Source of the DNA: Chryseobacterium salipaludis
GTDB taxonomy: Bacteria; Bacteroidota; Bacteroidia; Flavobacteriales; Weeksellaceae
Assembly (NCBI RefSeq): GCF_022968825.1
Contig: NZ_JALHKS010000005.1
Span: forward strand, 124,001-188,000
Reading direction: 5' to 3'
DNA: 64,000 nt
Shown: positions 45,801-52,965 of the stretch, one piece after another
Position numbering within the stretch: the stretch's first letter is position 1
Layout: every line of letters starts with the position of its first letter
Notes under the pieces: model-generated
Database searches by the model: none
What the model was told of the DNA's origin: nothing
What the model saw: only the letters and a program-made list of their open reading frames with translations
Position numbers and translations under genes: made by a program

Positions 45801-47810
45801 CCGCTGAATGTTTCGATCCGTGATTTTAAAATAGAATCTTTAACGGAAATTATTAAAAAAGATTCGCTTCTGGCAAAAGGAACCATTAACGGAACAGCAC
45901 AGCTGCGTGATTTGAAGAACAACCTTCGGTTCACAGCAGATATGGACATTACGGATTTGTATGTGTACGGCAGCCCGGTTGGCAACCTCGATGTGAAAGC
46001 AATGAACGAAAGCGCAGACCTGATTCGTGCGAATGTCATGCTGAGCGGATATAATAATGACATGACCCTCGGCGGCACCATCAATACCAAAACCAATGCG
46101 CTGGCAATGAACCTCAACCTCGGCCAGCTTCAGATGCAAACGGTACAGGGATTCGCCGGGAAAGCCATCGAGAATCCGGAAGGTTATCTGTCCGGGAACT
46201 TACGTATCGGCGGAACAACGTCGGCTCCCTCCGTCTTGGGAACATTAAAGTTTAATGATGTCGGACTGGGCATCACCCAGCTGGGCAGCAACTTCCGCCA
46301 CATTAATGATGAACTTAAATTTACCAGCCGCGGGATTGATTTTGATAATTTTAAAATTAAAGACGAAGCCGGAAATGCACTTACCATCGATGGTGCAGTA
46401 CTTACGGAAAGCTACCGCGACTTTGCTTTCCGCTTGGATGTGAAAGGCCGTGATTTCAAAGTGGTGGATTCCAAGAAGGATAATGACAAACTCATGTACG
46501 GTACACTGGCGGTAGATACCGATCTCCGCATCCGCGGAAACCTGGACCTGCCGCAAGTCGATGGAAACCTGGCAGTGACTGATGTTACTGATTTCACCAT
46601 CGTGTTGCCGCAATCGTCTCCAGCTTTGGAAGAGCGCGCCGGCATTGTGGAGTTTATTGATCAGGACCAGATTGCGTTGCAGAAAACCATTAAAACCGAT
46701 TCTATTGACAGCCAGAGTGATGTCAAAGGCCTTGATGTCAATGTGAATATTGAGATTACCAAAGAAGCCAAGCTTTCATTAATTATAGACCAGGCGAATG
46801 GCGATTTCGTTAAACTCCAGGGAGATGCCCAATTAACCGGCGGGATTGATCCGTCCGGTAAAACGACTTTGGTAGGAACCTATGTGGTGGACAGCGGTGC
46901 GTATGAAATGTCCGTGAGTCTGCTGAAGCGCAAGTTTGAAATCGAAAAAGGAAGCACCATCACCTGGACCGGGGAACCAACCACGGCCAACCTGGATATT
47001 ACGGCAGTATATAAAACCAATGCAGCGCCGCTGGATCTCCTGCAACAGCAGCTGACCGGTGCCTCACCGGGCGAGTTGAATCAGTATAAGCAAAGAATCC
47101 CGTTCAACACTCTGCTGATTATGAAGGGCGAATTGCTGAAACCGGTGATTACGTTTGATATTACCACCGAAGACCAGAACAGTTCCGTTTCGGCTACGGT
47201 ATTGGATAATACGAAAGCGAAACTGAGCATGCTGCGTCGCGAGGAGTCTGAACTGAACAAACAGGTATTTGCCTTACTGCTGCTGAACCGCTTCATCGGT
47301 GAAAATCCGTTCCAGAGTGAAACCGGGCTGTCTGCTTCTACCCTGGCGAAACAGAGTGTGAGCCGCATTCTTTCGGAGCAGCTGAACAATCTGGCTGCCG
47401 ATTTAATTGGTGGCGTGGAATTGAATTTTGATTTGGAATCTACTGAAGATTATTCCAGTGGAGAGAAAAACGAAAGAACAGACCTGAACATCGGAGTTTC
47501 CAAAAGATTATTTGACGACCGGCTGAAAGTAACTGTGGGTAATAACTTCGCTTTGGAAGGAGACGCAAGAAAGAATGAGCAGATGACGAACATTGCCGGC
47601 GATATTACCTTGGACTACAGCCTGAGCAAAGATGGCCGGTATATGCTGCGCGCTTACCGCAAAAATGATTATCAGGTAGCGCTGCAAGGGCAGATCATCG
47701 AAACCGGAATTGGCTTTATCATTACACTGGATTACGATAAGTTCAAACAAATCTTCGAGCGCTCACGCAAGAAAAAAGAACAAAATACACAAACTACGAC
47801 TTCAAAATAA
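42810..47810 (+). CDS. tamB: TamB-like translocation and assembly module protein
   Basis: The 1666-residue protein has one N-terminal membrane anchor (GIVIASLLLIIVLAVLSLQL), a long repeat-rich beta-helical body, and the C-terminal TamB (DUF490) domain with SEQLNNLAADLIGG and LNIGVSKRLFDDRLKVTVGN. TamB spans the periplasm and works with a BamA-type partner in lipid transport or outer-membrane protein insertion. The start is GTG. Its TAA overlaps the next gene's ATG in TAATG, so the pair is coupled. In Bacteroidetes tamB-tamL pairs are usual. Confidence 0.94.
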   Translation: MNIYKKILKYTGIVIASLLLIIVLAVLSLQLPGVQNYAKGKLVNYLEKKIHTKVSLDRVYVDFPNSLVMENLYLQGQKVDTLLYAKKLDVGLHIMKLLKNTADLTSIDLEGVKANVVRNPDGSFNFDYIIDAFATKEAEESPSKPFIISLDKIKLRDIRVSFIDQQARNDLEVYFKAFDTRVKTFDLQNNSYAADNITMDGLRLQLQQDLIEEVADKVEQKVDSLNQQKPMTIGLNRIQFTNFDIDYGDQNTRTFGKVKFKELSTNINKLDLQKNDFGIGNLALKGADINVKLHLPGKNANPEPENKEEQKDDAPLALTLKKLLLEDVKVAYDNTAMPRARAGMDFNHLNFSKLDTEVRNFKMQNGTFAGSVRSAEIKESRGLDIQRFETDFVYEEKQAYLKDLYLKTSQTLLRDEVILNYNSIEQLSANPGAVQISANLRNSRVGFSDILMLVPSLRGTVPFNKYPNAILDVNTRLKGTLNNLEIQTLQLSGIDRLKVNASGTVKNAMNPDQLYYDLNVRELSSSANTIFNLVPKNTIPSNISLPSFFSISGTAKGSTQVVNADLKLKSTLGNAAVRAAVDMRRKNQEKYDVLANLQNLQIGKIIQNNDLGSITGQIAVKGQSFDYKQATATLKGDISSVYYNNYTYHNMALDGRINNGAYVINLDSKDPNANLKLLASGTLQSKEPAVKVKGTIRKLDLNKLGFYQDQMILAGDIDGDFTSLNPDAPNGYLQLQNFAISDTKDVYPLQDVLLRAMSTADSNRITLQSQIADLDLKGKYKLTQIVGSLQQTINQYYQFQAPGTKQTRVDPGQFFTFDAKVKDDNLLHTFLPDLKEFEPITLAGSYNADTRLLDINGDIPEVKYGENVIREGKIVINNANEALVYDVNLAEFKNESIALQKVRLNGDIKDNLITYNATTKDDKDATQFLVAGNVQKAGDLTKISLNPKGLTLNYTDWTVAPDNSIELSSRGIVANNFALSNGGSEIRLQSETQVSNSPLNVSIRDFKIESLTEIIKKDSLLAKGTINGTAQLRDLKNNLRFTADMDITDLYVYGSPVGNLDVKAMNESADLIRANVMLSGYNNDMTLGGTINTKTNALAMNLNLGQLQMQTVQGFAGKAIENPEGYLSGNLRIGGTTSAPSVLGTLKFNDVGLGITQLGSNFRHINDELKFTSRGIDFDNFKIKDEAGNALTIDGAVLTESYRDFAFRLDVKGRDFKVVDSKKDNDKLMYGTLAVDTDLRIRGNLDLPQVDGNLAVTDVTDFTIVLPQSSPALEERAGIVEFIDQDQIALQKTIKTDSIDSQSDVKGLDVNVNIEITKEAKLSLIIDQANGDFVKLQGDAQLTGGIDPSGKTTLVGTYVVDSGAYEMSVSLLKRKFEIEKGSTITWTGEPTTANLDITAVYKTNAAPLDLLQQQLTGASPGELNQYKQRIPFNTLLIMKGELLKPVITFDITTEDQNSSVSATVLDNTKAKLSMLRREESELNKQVFALLLLNRFIGENPFQSETGLSASTLAKQSVSRILSEQLNNLAADLIGGVELNFDLESTEDYSSGEKNERTDLNIGVSKRLFDDRLKVTVGNNFALEGDARKNEQMTNIAGDITLDYSLSKDGRYMLRAYRKNDYQVALQGQIIETGIGFIITLDYDKFKQIFERSRKKKEQNTQTTTSK

Positions 47811-50155
47811 TGGCATATCTGAATAAAACATATGGTTCCGCGCTTGGCTTATTGTCCCTGGCTTTGGTGGCAGCCTCCTGCAGCAACACAAAATTTCTGC
47901 GTGAGGGTGAACTGCTGTACACCGGCGCAAAAGTGAATATTAAAAATGATACGCTGAGCAAGAAAGAAAAATCCAATTTGCGGGATGCGCTGAAGGAACA
48001 ACTTCGGCCAAAGCCTAATTCCTCTTTTCTCGGGTTGCGTCCGCGTTTGTATATTTATAATATTACCAAAGAACCAAAGAAGCAAAAAGGAATCGGGTAC
48101 TGGCTGAAATACCGCATTGGTGAAAAGCCGGTTCTGCTTGGCGATGTGGACCGGAGTTTTAACGAAAAAATCCTGGTAAATTATTCTGAGAATAAAGGGT
48201 ATTTTAATGCAAGAGCGTCCTCGGATACCATTAGTAAGAATAAGAAAGCACAGGTAATTTATAATGTGAAAACCGGCGCGCGCTACCTCATCAGTAAAGT
48301 GAACTTCCCGACGGACTCCACCATTCTTAATTCGGAAATCCAGTCCATTACAGACAAGACTTTTTTAAAGGAGGGAAAACCCTTTGACCTGGATGTGATT
48401 AAAGCAGAACGCCAGCGCATTGATGAACATCTTAAAAACAAAGGCTTCTATTACTTCAGCCCGGATAATATTATTGTGCAGGCAGACAGCACGGTGACCA
48501 GCGAGCCGAAAGTGGAACTCTTCGTCAAGTTAAAAGACAACACGCCGGCAGTTTCCAAAGAACAGTGGACGATTGATAAAACGGTTGTCTTTGCGGATTA
48601 TAATATTGAAGATGTGAAGCTGGGGAAATATGAAATCCCTTACAATACGGATTCGCTGGAAATCTACAATGACAAATACATTATTGACCCGAACGATAAA
48701 TTTAAACCTAAGATTTTCGACCGTGCTTTATACTTTGAACGCGGTGACCTCTATAACCGGGCAGACCATAATTTGTCGCTGAACCGCCTAATCAGCATGG
48801 GTGTTTTTAAATTTGTGAAAAATGAATTTGTTGTTTCGGATTCGACCAATCATGCGTTTGATGCATATTACTTGCTGACACCGCGCCCGCTGCAGTCGTT
48901 ACGACTTGAAACATTAGGAAAAACCAATTCCGCAAACTATACCGGCGGTGAAGTCAACCTGAACTGGACCCACCGGAATCTGTTCCGCGGCGCCGAGCAG
49001 TTAAAAGGTTCAGTCTATGGAGCATTTGATGTGCAGGTAGGTGGTCCGAAAGACGCAAACAATATCATCCGTGTGGGAGCCAATGCACAATTATCAATTC
49101 CGAGAATTGTAGCTCCGTTTAATTTCCGCTCCTCCAGCGCCTATGTGCCGCGAACCAATATTGAACTCGGATATGAGTATCTGAGTCGTACCCAATTATA
49201 TACACTTCACAATTTTAATTCCTCGTTTGGCTATCTATGGAAAGAAAATGAGCGAAAGGAACATAACCTGAAAGTGCTGGATGTGACGGTGGTCGCGCCA
49301 CAAAATGTGACCGATAAATACCGGGAGCAAATCACCGGCAATCCGGAAAAGGGAATATCACCGAATCCCTCGTTGCAGCGTGTGATTGACCGGCAGCTTA
49401 TTTTCGGGCCTTCGTACAGTTTTACGTACACGAATACCATGCTGCCGCAAAAGAATACGTGGTATTACAAAGGAAGTCTGGATCTTGCGGGTACACTGGC
49501 CGGTTTGTTCAGCGGCGCAAATGCCAAGAAAAGAGATCAGAAAGAACTCTTCGGAATTCCGTTCAGTCAGTATGCTAAAATGGAGCATGACATTCGCTAC
49601 TACCGCAAACTCGGTGACAAGAGTATGTTTGCCTCGCGGTTTATCGCCGGTGTCGGGTATCCGTATGGGAACTCGATTCATATTCCGTATGTGAAACAGT
49701 TCTTCGTGGGCGGCAGCAACAGTATCCGTGCTTTCCGCGCCAGAACACTCGGGCCGGGCAGCTATGATCCCAGAACACAAAATGCCACCTTCTTTTTTGA
49801 CCAGTCGGGGGACATTAAACTGGAACTGAATGCGGAGTACCGGGCGAACTTATATAAATTCCTGAATGCAGCGGTTTTTGCTGATGCCGGAAACGTGTGG
49901 CTGGTGAATGAAGATCCTACTAAACCGGGCGGTAAATTTTCAAAGGATTTCCTGAAAGAAATTGCCGTGGGCGCCGGTGTTGGCCTTCGGCTCGATTTTT
50001 CTATTCTGATATTAAGATTAGACCTCGCAATGCCGATCCGCGTTCCTTATTTTGAGGAAGGTGACCGCTGGACTTTTGACAAAATTAATTTTGGCAGCAG
50101 CAGTTGGAGAAAAGACAACCTTATTTTAAACATTGCCATCGGTTATCCGTTCTAA
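47810..50155 (+). CDS. tamL: TamL, lipidated BamA/TamA-family outer membrane protein
   Basis: The 781-residue protein has a signal with lipobox ALVAASC (Cys24), POTRA-like domains (residues about 30-350) and a C-terminal barrel of the Omp85 family with the conserved FFVGGSNSIRAFRARTLGPG near residues 628-647. Bacteroidetes have this lipoprotein form of TamA instead of the classical one. It starts within the tamB stop codon, supporting a joint function. Confidence 0.93.
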   Translation: MAYLNKTYGSALGLLSLALVAASCSNTKFLREGELLYTGAKVNIKNDTLSKKEKSNLRDALKEQLRPKPNSSFLGLRPRLYIYNITKEPKKQKGIGYWLKYRIGEKPVLLGDVDRSFNEKILVNYSENKGYFNARASSDTISKNKKAQVIYNVKTGARYLISKVNFPTDSTILNSEIQSITDKTFLKEGKPFDLDVIKAERQRIDEHLKNKGFYYFSPDNIIVQADSTVTSEPKVELFVKLKDNTPAVSKEQWTIDKTVVFADYNIEDVKLGKYEIPYNTDSLEIYNDKYIIDPNDKFKPKIFDRALYFERGDLYNRADHNLSLNRLISMGVFKFVKNEFVVSDSTNHAFDAYYLLTPRPLQSLRLETLGKTNSANYTGGEVNLNWTHRNLFRGAEQLKGSVYGAFDVQVGGPKDANNIIRVGANAQLSIPRIVAPFNFRSSSAYVPRTNIELGYEYLSRTQLYTLHNFNSSFGYLWKENERKEHNLKVLDVTVVAPQNVTDKYREQITGNPEKGISPNPSLQRVIDRQLIFGPSYSFTYTNTMLPQKNTWYYKGSLDLAGTLAGLFSGANAKKRDQKELFGIPFSQYAKMEHDIRYYRKLGDKSMFASRFIAGVGYPYGNSIHIPYVKQFFVGGSNSIRAFRARTLGPGSYDPRTQNATFFFDQSGDIKLELNAEYRANLYKFLNAAVFADAGNVWLVNEDPTKPGGKFSKDFLKEIAVGAGVGLRLDFSILILRLDLAMPIRVPYFEEGDRWTFDKINFGSSSWRKDNLILNIAIGYPF

Positions 50156-50166
50156 ACTATGATGAT

Positions 50167-51129
50167 ATGAAGAAGAAAGTTAAGTTTTACTGGGAAACGC
50201 TGAAAGCTGCGTATGAGGACTGGAGTAAATCATCTGCAACCACAGATGCCGCAAGTCTGGCGTACTATGCAATTTTCTCGATTCCGGGATTATTAATAAT
50301 CATTATTTGGATTGCGGGCGGCTTTTTTGGCCAAGAAGCGATACGCGGCGAGATTACCAGCCAGATCAGCAGCGTGATGGGAGATGACGCCGCCACCAGC
50401 GTCCAAGAGATGATTGCCAGCGCCCTGATCGATAAGAAAAATATCTTTATGAAAATCGTGGGGGTGTTCTCGCTGGTGTTTGGTGCCACGACTATTTTCT
50501 TCCAACTGCAGAAATCACTGAATGACCTTTGGGAAGTGGAAGCCGCGCCTAAAAAAGCGATTGTGAAATTCCTGCTGGACCGGGCCAACTCCCTGGGGAT
50601 GATTTTGGTGATCGGTTTCTTGCTGATGATTACGATGGTGCTTTCTTCCCTCATCAGTTTGCTGAATAATTTTATTACCGCACAGTTAGGCTTAGAAACC
50701 TATCTGATCATGGAACTCATTAATTATGTGATCGGTTTTCTGGTCGTGGTGCTTGTTTTTGCCTTTATGTTTAAAGTTCTGCCGGATGTGGAAGTTTCCT
50801 GGCGTTCCGTGTGGAGTGGCGCGTTTCTGACGGCGGTGCTTTTTACAGTGGGTAAGTTTTTACTGGGCTTGTATTTCGCCGAACTAAAACCGACCTCCGC
50901 TTTCGGCAAGGCAGGAACGGTTATTTTAATTATGATGTGGATCAACTATTCCTGTATGCTAATTTTCTTTGGTGCTGAATTTACGCAGGTATATGCGCGC
51001 AAGAAAGGCTATCATATTCGTCCATCCAAACATGCGCGCTGGAGCGAGGCCAAACTCTACCGCGAATCACAGGACCGCAAACTGGAAAAATTGAAATCTT
51101 TGCAGGGTACAGAAAACATAGAGGCATAA
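50167..51129 (+). CDS. YihY/virulence factor BrkB family membrane protein
   Basis: The 320-residue protein has about six membrane helices and the family text SLAYYAIFSIPGLLIIIIWI and FFQLQKSLNDLWEVEAAPKK, and FKVLPDVEVSWRSVWSGAFL. The family was once misassigned as RNase BN; its actual role is unknown. I start at the ATG at 50167 rather than at 50104, because the latter would overlap tamL by 52 bases. It may be co-transcribed with tamB-tamL. Confidence 0.9.
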   Translation: MKKKVKFYWETLKAAYEDWSKSSATTDAASLAYYAIFSIPGLLIIIIWIAGGFFGQEAIRGEITSQISSVMGDDAATSVQEMIASALIDKKNIFMKIVGVFSLVFGATTIFFQLQKSLNDLWEVEAAPKKAIVKFLLDRANSLGMILVIGFLLMITMVLSSLISLLNNFITAQLGLETYLIMELINYVIGFLVVVLVFAFMFKVLPDVEVSWRSVWSGAFLTAVLFTVGKFLLGLYFAELKPTSAFGKAGTVILIMMWINYSCMLIFFGAEFTQVYARKKGYHIRPSKHARWSEAKLYRESQDRKLEKLKSLQGTENIEA

Positions 51130-51229
51130 ATACAAATTTATATAAAGACCTTAATACGCTGCCTCCCTGCGGTTTACATTTTTGATATTATAAAGTTTTC
51201 ATATTAATTTAAATTTAAAAGGCAGAGGC

Positions 51230-51260
51230 TTGCATGGTTTCCAGAAAGAATGTATTTTTG
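51230..51260 (+). promoter_or_regulatory. Promoter of tRNA-Leu
   Basis: TTG at 51230-51232, 20 bases, then TATTTTTG at 51253-51260: a near-consensus Bacteroidetes promoter 28 bases before the tRNA gene. Confidence 0.8.
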
Positions 51261-51288
51261 CAGCCTACAATTCATACTTCCATATGAA

Positions 51289-51370
51289 GCCCGGATGGTG
51301 AAATTGGTAGACACGCTCGTTTCAGGTGCGAGTGCTTCACGGCTTGCAGGTTCGAGTCCTGTTCCGGGCA
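51289..51370 (+). tRNA. tRNA-Leu (anticodon CAG)
   Basis: The sequence folds as a class II tRNA. The acceptor GCCCGGA pairs with TCCGGGC and the discriminator is A. The anticodon stem CTCGT/GCGAG encloses the loop TTCAGGT with CAG, followed by a long variable arm and a T arm with loop TTCGAGT. CCA is not encoded. It reads the leucine codon CUG. Confidence 0.97.
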
Positions 51371-51374
51371 CTTT

Positions 51375-51406
51375 AATCACATTTCTTTCAGAAGTGTGAT
51401 TTTTTT
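51375..51406 (+). terminator. Terminator of tRNA-Leu
   Basis: AATCACA and TGTGATT form a 7-bp stem around a 13-base loop and are followed by six or more T. Confidence 0.85.
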
Positions 51407-51411
51407 ATGGC

Positions 51412-51440
51412 ATAAAAAAAACCGGCCTGGCGCCGGTTTA
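51412..51440 (-). terminator. Terminator of the T9SS cargo gene
   Basis: AAACCGGC pairs with GCCGGTTT and at least seven U follow on the minus strand, 20 bases after the stop codon. Confidence 0.88.
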
Positions 51441-51459
51441 CTCTTTTGCAGTGAATGAT

Positions 51460-52386
51460 TTAGTTTCTGATCACCTGCTGTTTGGTGGTGCTGCCATCAT
51501 CGTGCGTAATCACCATCATATAGACTCCTTTTGCCTTACCGGTCAGATCAACCTGGGTTGCATCTTTGCTCTCGGCAACCAAACGCCCGTCTGCACTGAA
51601 GACCTGTACTTTGCTCACATTCTTGGCTGATTGCAGAGTGAAGACACCCTTGGATGGATTTGGATAAACGCGCACTCCTTTTTTGGCAGCGCCTTCGTTT
51701 GTTCCCAAAACCGTGGTTGCGGTAACTTTCACATCGTCAAGCATCATCATGTACACATCAGATGAAACGTAATTAATAGCGAAACGTACCGGCTGATTTT
51801 TATATGCATCCAGGTTATAATTTACCTGCGTCCAATTAATCGGTGCCGATAACGCTGTTGATCCTGAAATAGGGGTAAATACAGACACATTCGCCGGAGC
51901 ATCTTCTCCTACGTAGATTAAGACACGGTACTTTTCCAGTCCGTAATCGGAGGCCAGCGATTTCACCCAGAAGCTAAGCTGATTTCCGGTATCTCCCAGA
52001 TTAATTTTTGGTGAAATTAGCCAGTCATTGTTCTTATTTACGCCTGAGGCAGGCACTCCTGCCCAAAACGCGATATACTTTTGCCCACCGTGTGGATTAA
52101 AATTTGAATTCTCTCCGTCATGACCGTTTTGTACTCCTGCAACTGACGGATTAAATACCTGCGCTGCCATAGGCTCGTAAGCATTCACCCAGGGTTTCAC
52201 ACCTGGGGTTGTATCCACTCCGCCGGCATACGTTCCGAGGCCATCGCCATCCACAGTGCCCCAGGAACCGATATTAGTAATCGTGAAGTCTTCGTAGGTT
52301 TCAAACCCGTCCTCAAAAAGAGTGATTTGCGCGTTGGCATAAACTGCAGCCAGTGAGCAGGCTGCCGTAAGTAGAATTTTTTTCAT
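51460..52386 (-). CDS. Secreted protein with choice-of-anchor J-type domain and T9SS sorting domain
   Basis: The 308-residue protein has a signal peptide (MKKILLTAACSLAAVYANAQ), then a jelly-roll domain (FEDGFETYEDFTITNIGSWG, NDWLISPKINLGDTGNQLSF) of the choice-of-anchor J/cleaved-adhesin type. It ends in a type A sorting domain (VYPNPSKGVFTLQSAKNVSK, KGVYMMVITHDDGSTTKQQV), which sends it through the type IX secretion system. The start at 52386 removes 55 upstream residues without signal character. It lies just outside the integrated element. Confidence 0.9.
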   Translation of the reverse strand: MKKILLTAACSLAAVYANAQITLFEDGFETYEDFTITNIGSWGTVDGDGLGTYAGGVDTTPGVKPWVNAYEPMAAQVFNPSVAGVQNGHDGENSNFNPHGGQKYIAFWAGVPASGVNKNNDWLISPKINLGDTGNQLSFWVKSLASDYGLEKYRVLIYVGEDAPANVSVFTPISGSTALSAPINWTQVNYNLDAYKNQPVRFAINYVSSDVYMMMLDDVKVTATTVLGTNEGAAKKGVRVYPNPSKGVFTLQSAKNVSKVQVFSADGRLVAESKDATQVDLTGKAKGVYMMVITHDDGSTTKQQVIRN

Positions 52387-52549
52387 AACAATACATTTTA
52401 AAATTTGATGCTTAAAGTTATAAAAAATATCCAAATAAAAAACCGATATGATAACGATTTTTACAAAAAGCTGTTGCTTTCGCATTATCACAGCTCTTGT
52501 GCAGGTATAAGTATTGAAAAAATTAACGATGCATAAACTAGTACAAGAC

Positions 52550-52577
52550 AAAAAACACCCACTAAAAAGTGAGTGTT
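52550..52577 (-). terminator. Terminator downstream of the tRNA-Glu remnant
   Basis: A 10-bp stem (52554-52563 with 52568-52577); the one plus-strand mispair becomes G-U in minus-strand RNA, followed by six U. It reads in the same direction as the tRNA-like remnant and fits as the terminator of the original tRNA gene. Confidence 0.75.
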
Positions 52578-52594
52578 TAAGAAGCCAGTTGGCT

Positions 52595-52610
52595 TGTAGC
52601 CCGTAGGGAA
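52595..52610 (-). other. Candidate attachment site (tRNA-Glu 3' remnant)
   Basis: On the minus strand this reads TTCCCTACGGGCTACA, which corresponds to the 3' side of the T stem (TCCCT), the 3' acceptor strand (ACGGGCT) and discriminator A of a Bacteroidetes-type tRNA-Glu. No 5' part of a tRNA is present. This fits the fragment left when an element integrates into a tRNA 3' end, with the restored tRNA expected at the far right end on the minus strand. Confidence 0.6.
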
Positions 52611-52715
52611 CTAATATAAATGAAACACTATTATAAGATTTGAAACTAAATGCCTATAAAGTAAGTATTTATACTCTTTTGCTGATATATAATCTTTTCA
52701 TATTATTTCATTTAC

Positions 52716-52759
52716 TGTATTATATAATACATTTGTAATACATTTTATTCTTACCTTTG
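52716..52759 (+). promoter_or_regulatory. Operator-like palindromes and promoter upstream of the integrase
   Basis: TGTATTATATAATACA (52716-52731) is a perfect 16-bp palindrome. A 9-bp TGTAATACA half-length copy follows at 52734-52742. TACCTTTG at 52752-52759 is an exact -7 box; TTTG at 52732-52735 is 16 bases upstream, shorter than standard. A regulator at the palindrome would cover the -33 region. Confidence 0.55.
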
Positions 52760-52822
52760 GAACATATAAAGAGATGACGTTCTAAATTTATCCTGATTCG
52801 TAATTATAAATACACACAGTAG

Positions 52823-52937
52823 GCGTATAACGCGTATAATGCGTATTTAGACATATAACGCACTGTATTACAGCTTATTACAAACTGAAAAACAGGCGTA
52901 TAATAGGCGTATTAGGGCGTATTTAGAGCGTATTTAG
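52823..52937 (+). repeat. Phased GCGTAT repeats upstream of the integrase gene
   Basis: Seven direct copies of GCGTATWW(AG) begin at 52823, 52832, 52841, 52896, 52907, 52917 and 52928. The first three are spaced 9 bases and the last four 10-11 bases, about one helical turn. They end 29 bases before the integrase ATG. They could be integrase arm sites, excisionase sites, an operator or iterons. Confidence 0.8.
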
Positions 52938-52965
52938 AAATTTTAACCGTGAAAAAGACCATAAA

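Noticed and set aside
50104-50166. Upstream start for the YihY/BrkB gene
   Set aside because: It would overlap the end of the tamL barrel by 52 bases, and the added residues do not resemble the family.
51289-51370. tRNA-Leu as the attachment site of the element
   Set aside because: The tRNA is intact with its own terminator, and the T9SS cargo gene with its own terminator lies between it and the integrase; the tRNA-Glu remnant next to int fits better.
51460-52386. T9SS cargo gene as part of the mobile element
   Set aside because: It lies outside the proposed left attachment site and reads in the opposite direction to all element genes.
52387-52551. 55-codon N-terminal extension of the T9SS cargo protein
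   Set aside because: It lacks signal-peptide character and would bury the clear signal peptide that starts at 52386.
52823-52937. CRISPR array
   Set aside because: The units are 8-10 bases with 9-11 base periods, far too short for repeats and spacers, and no cas gene is present.
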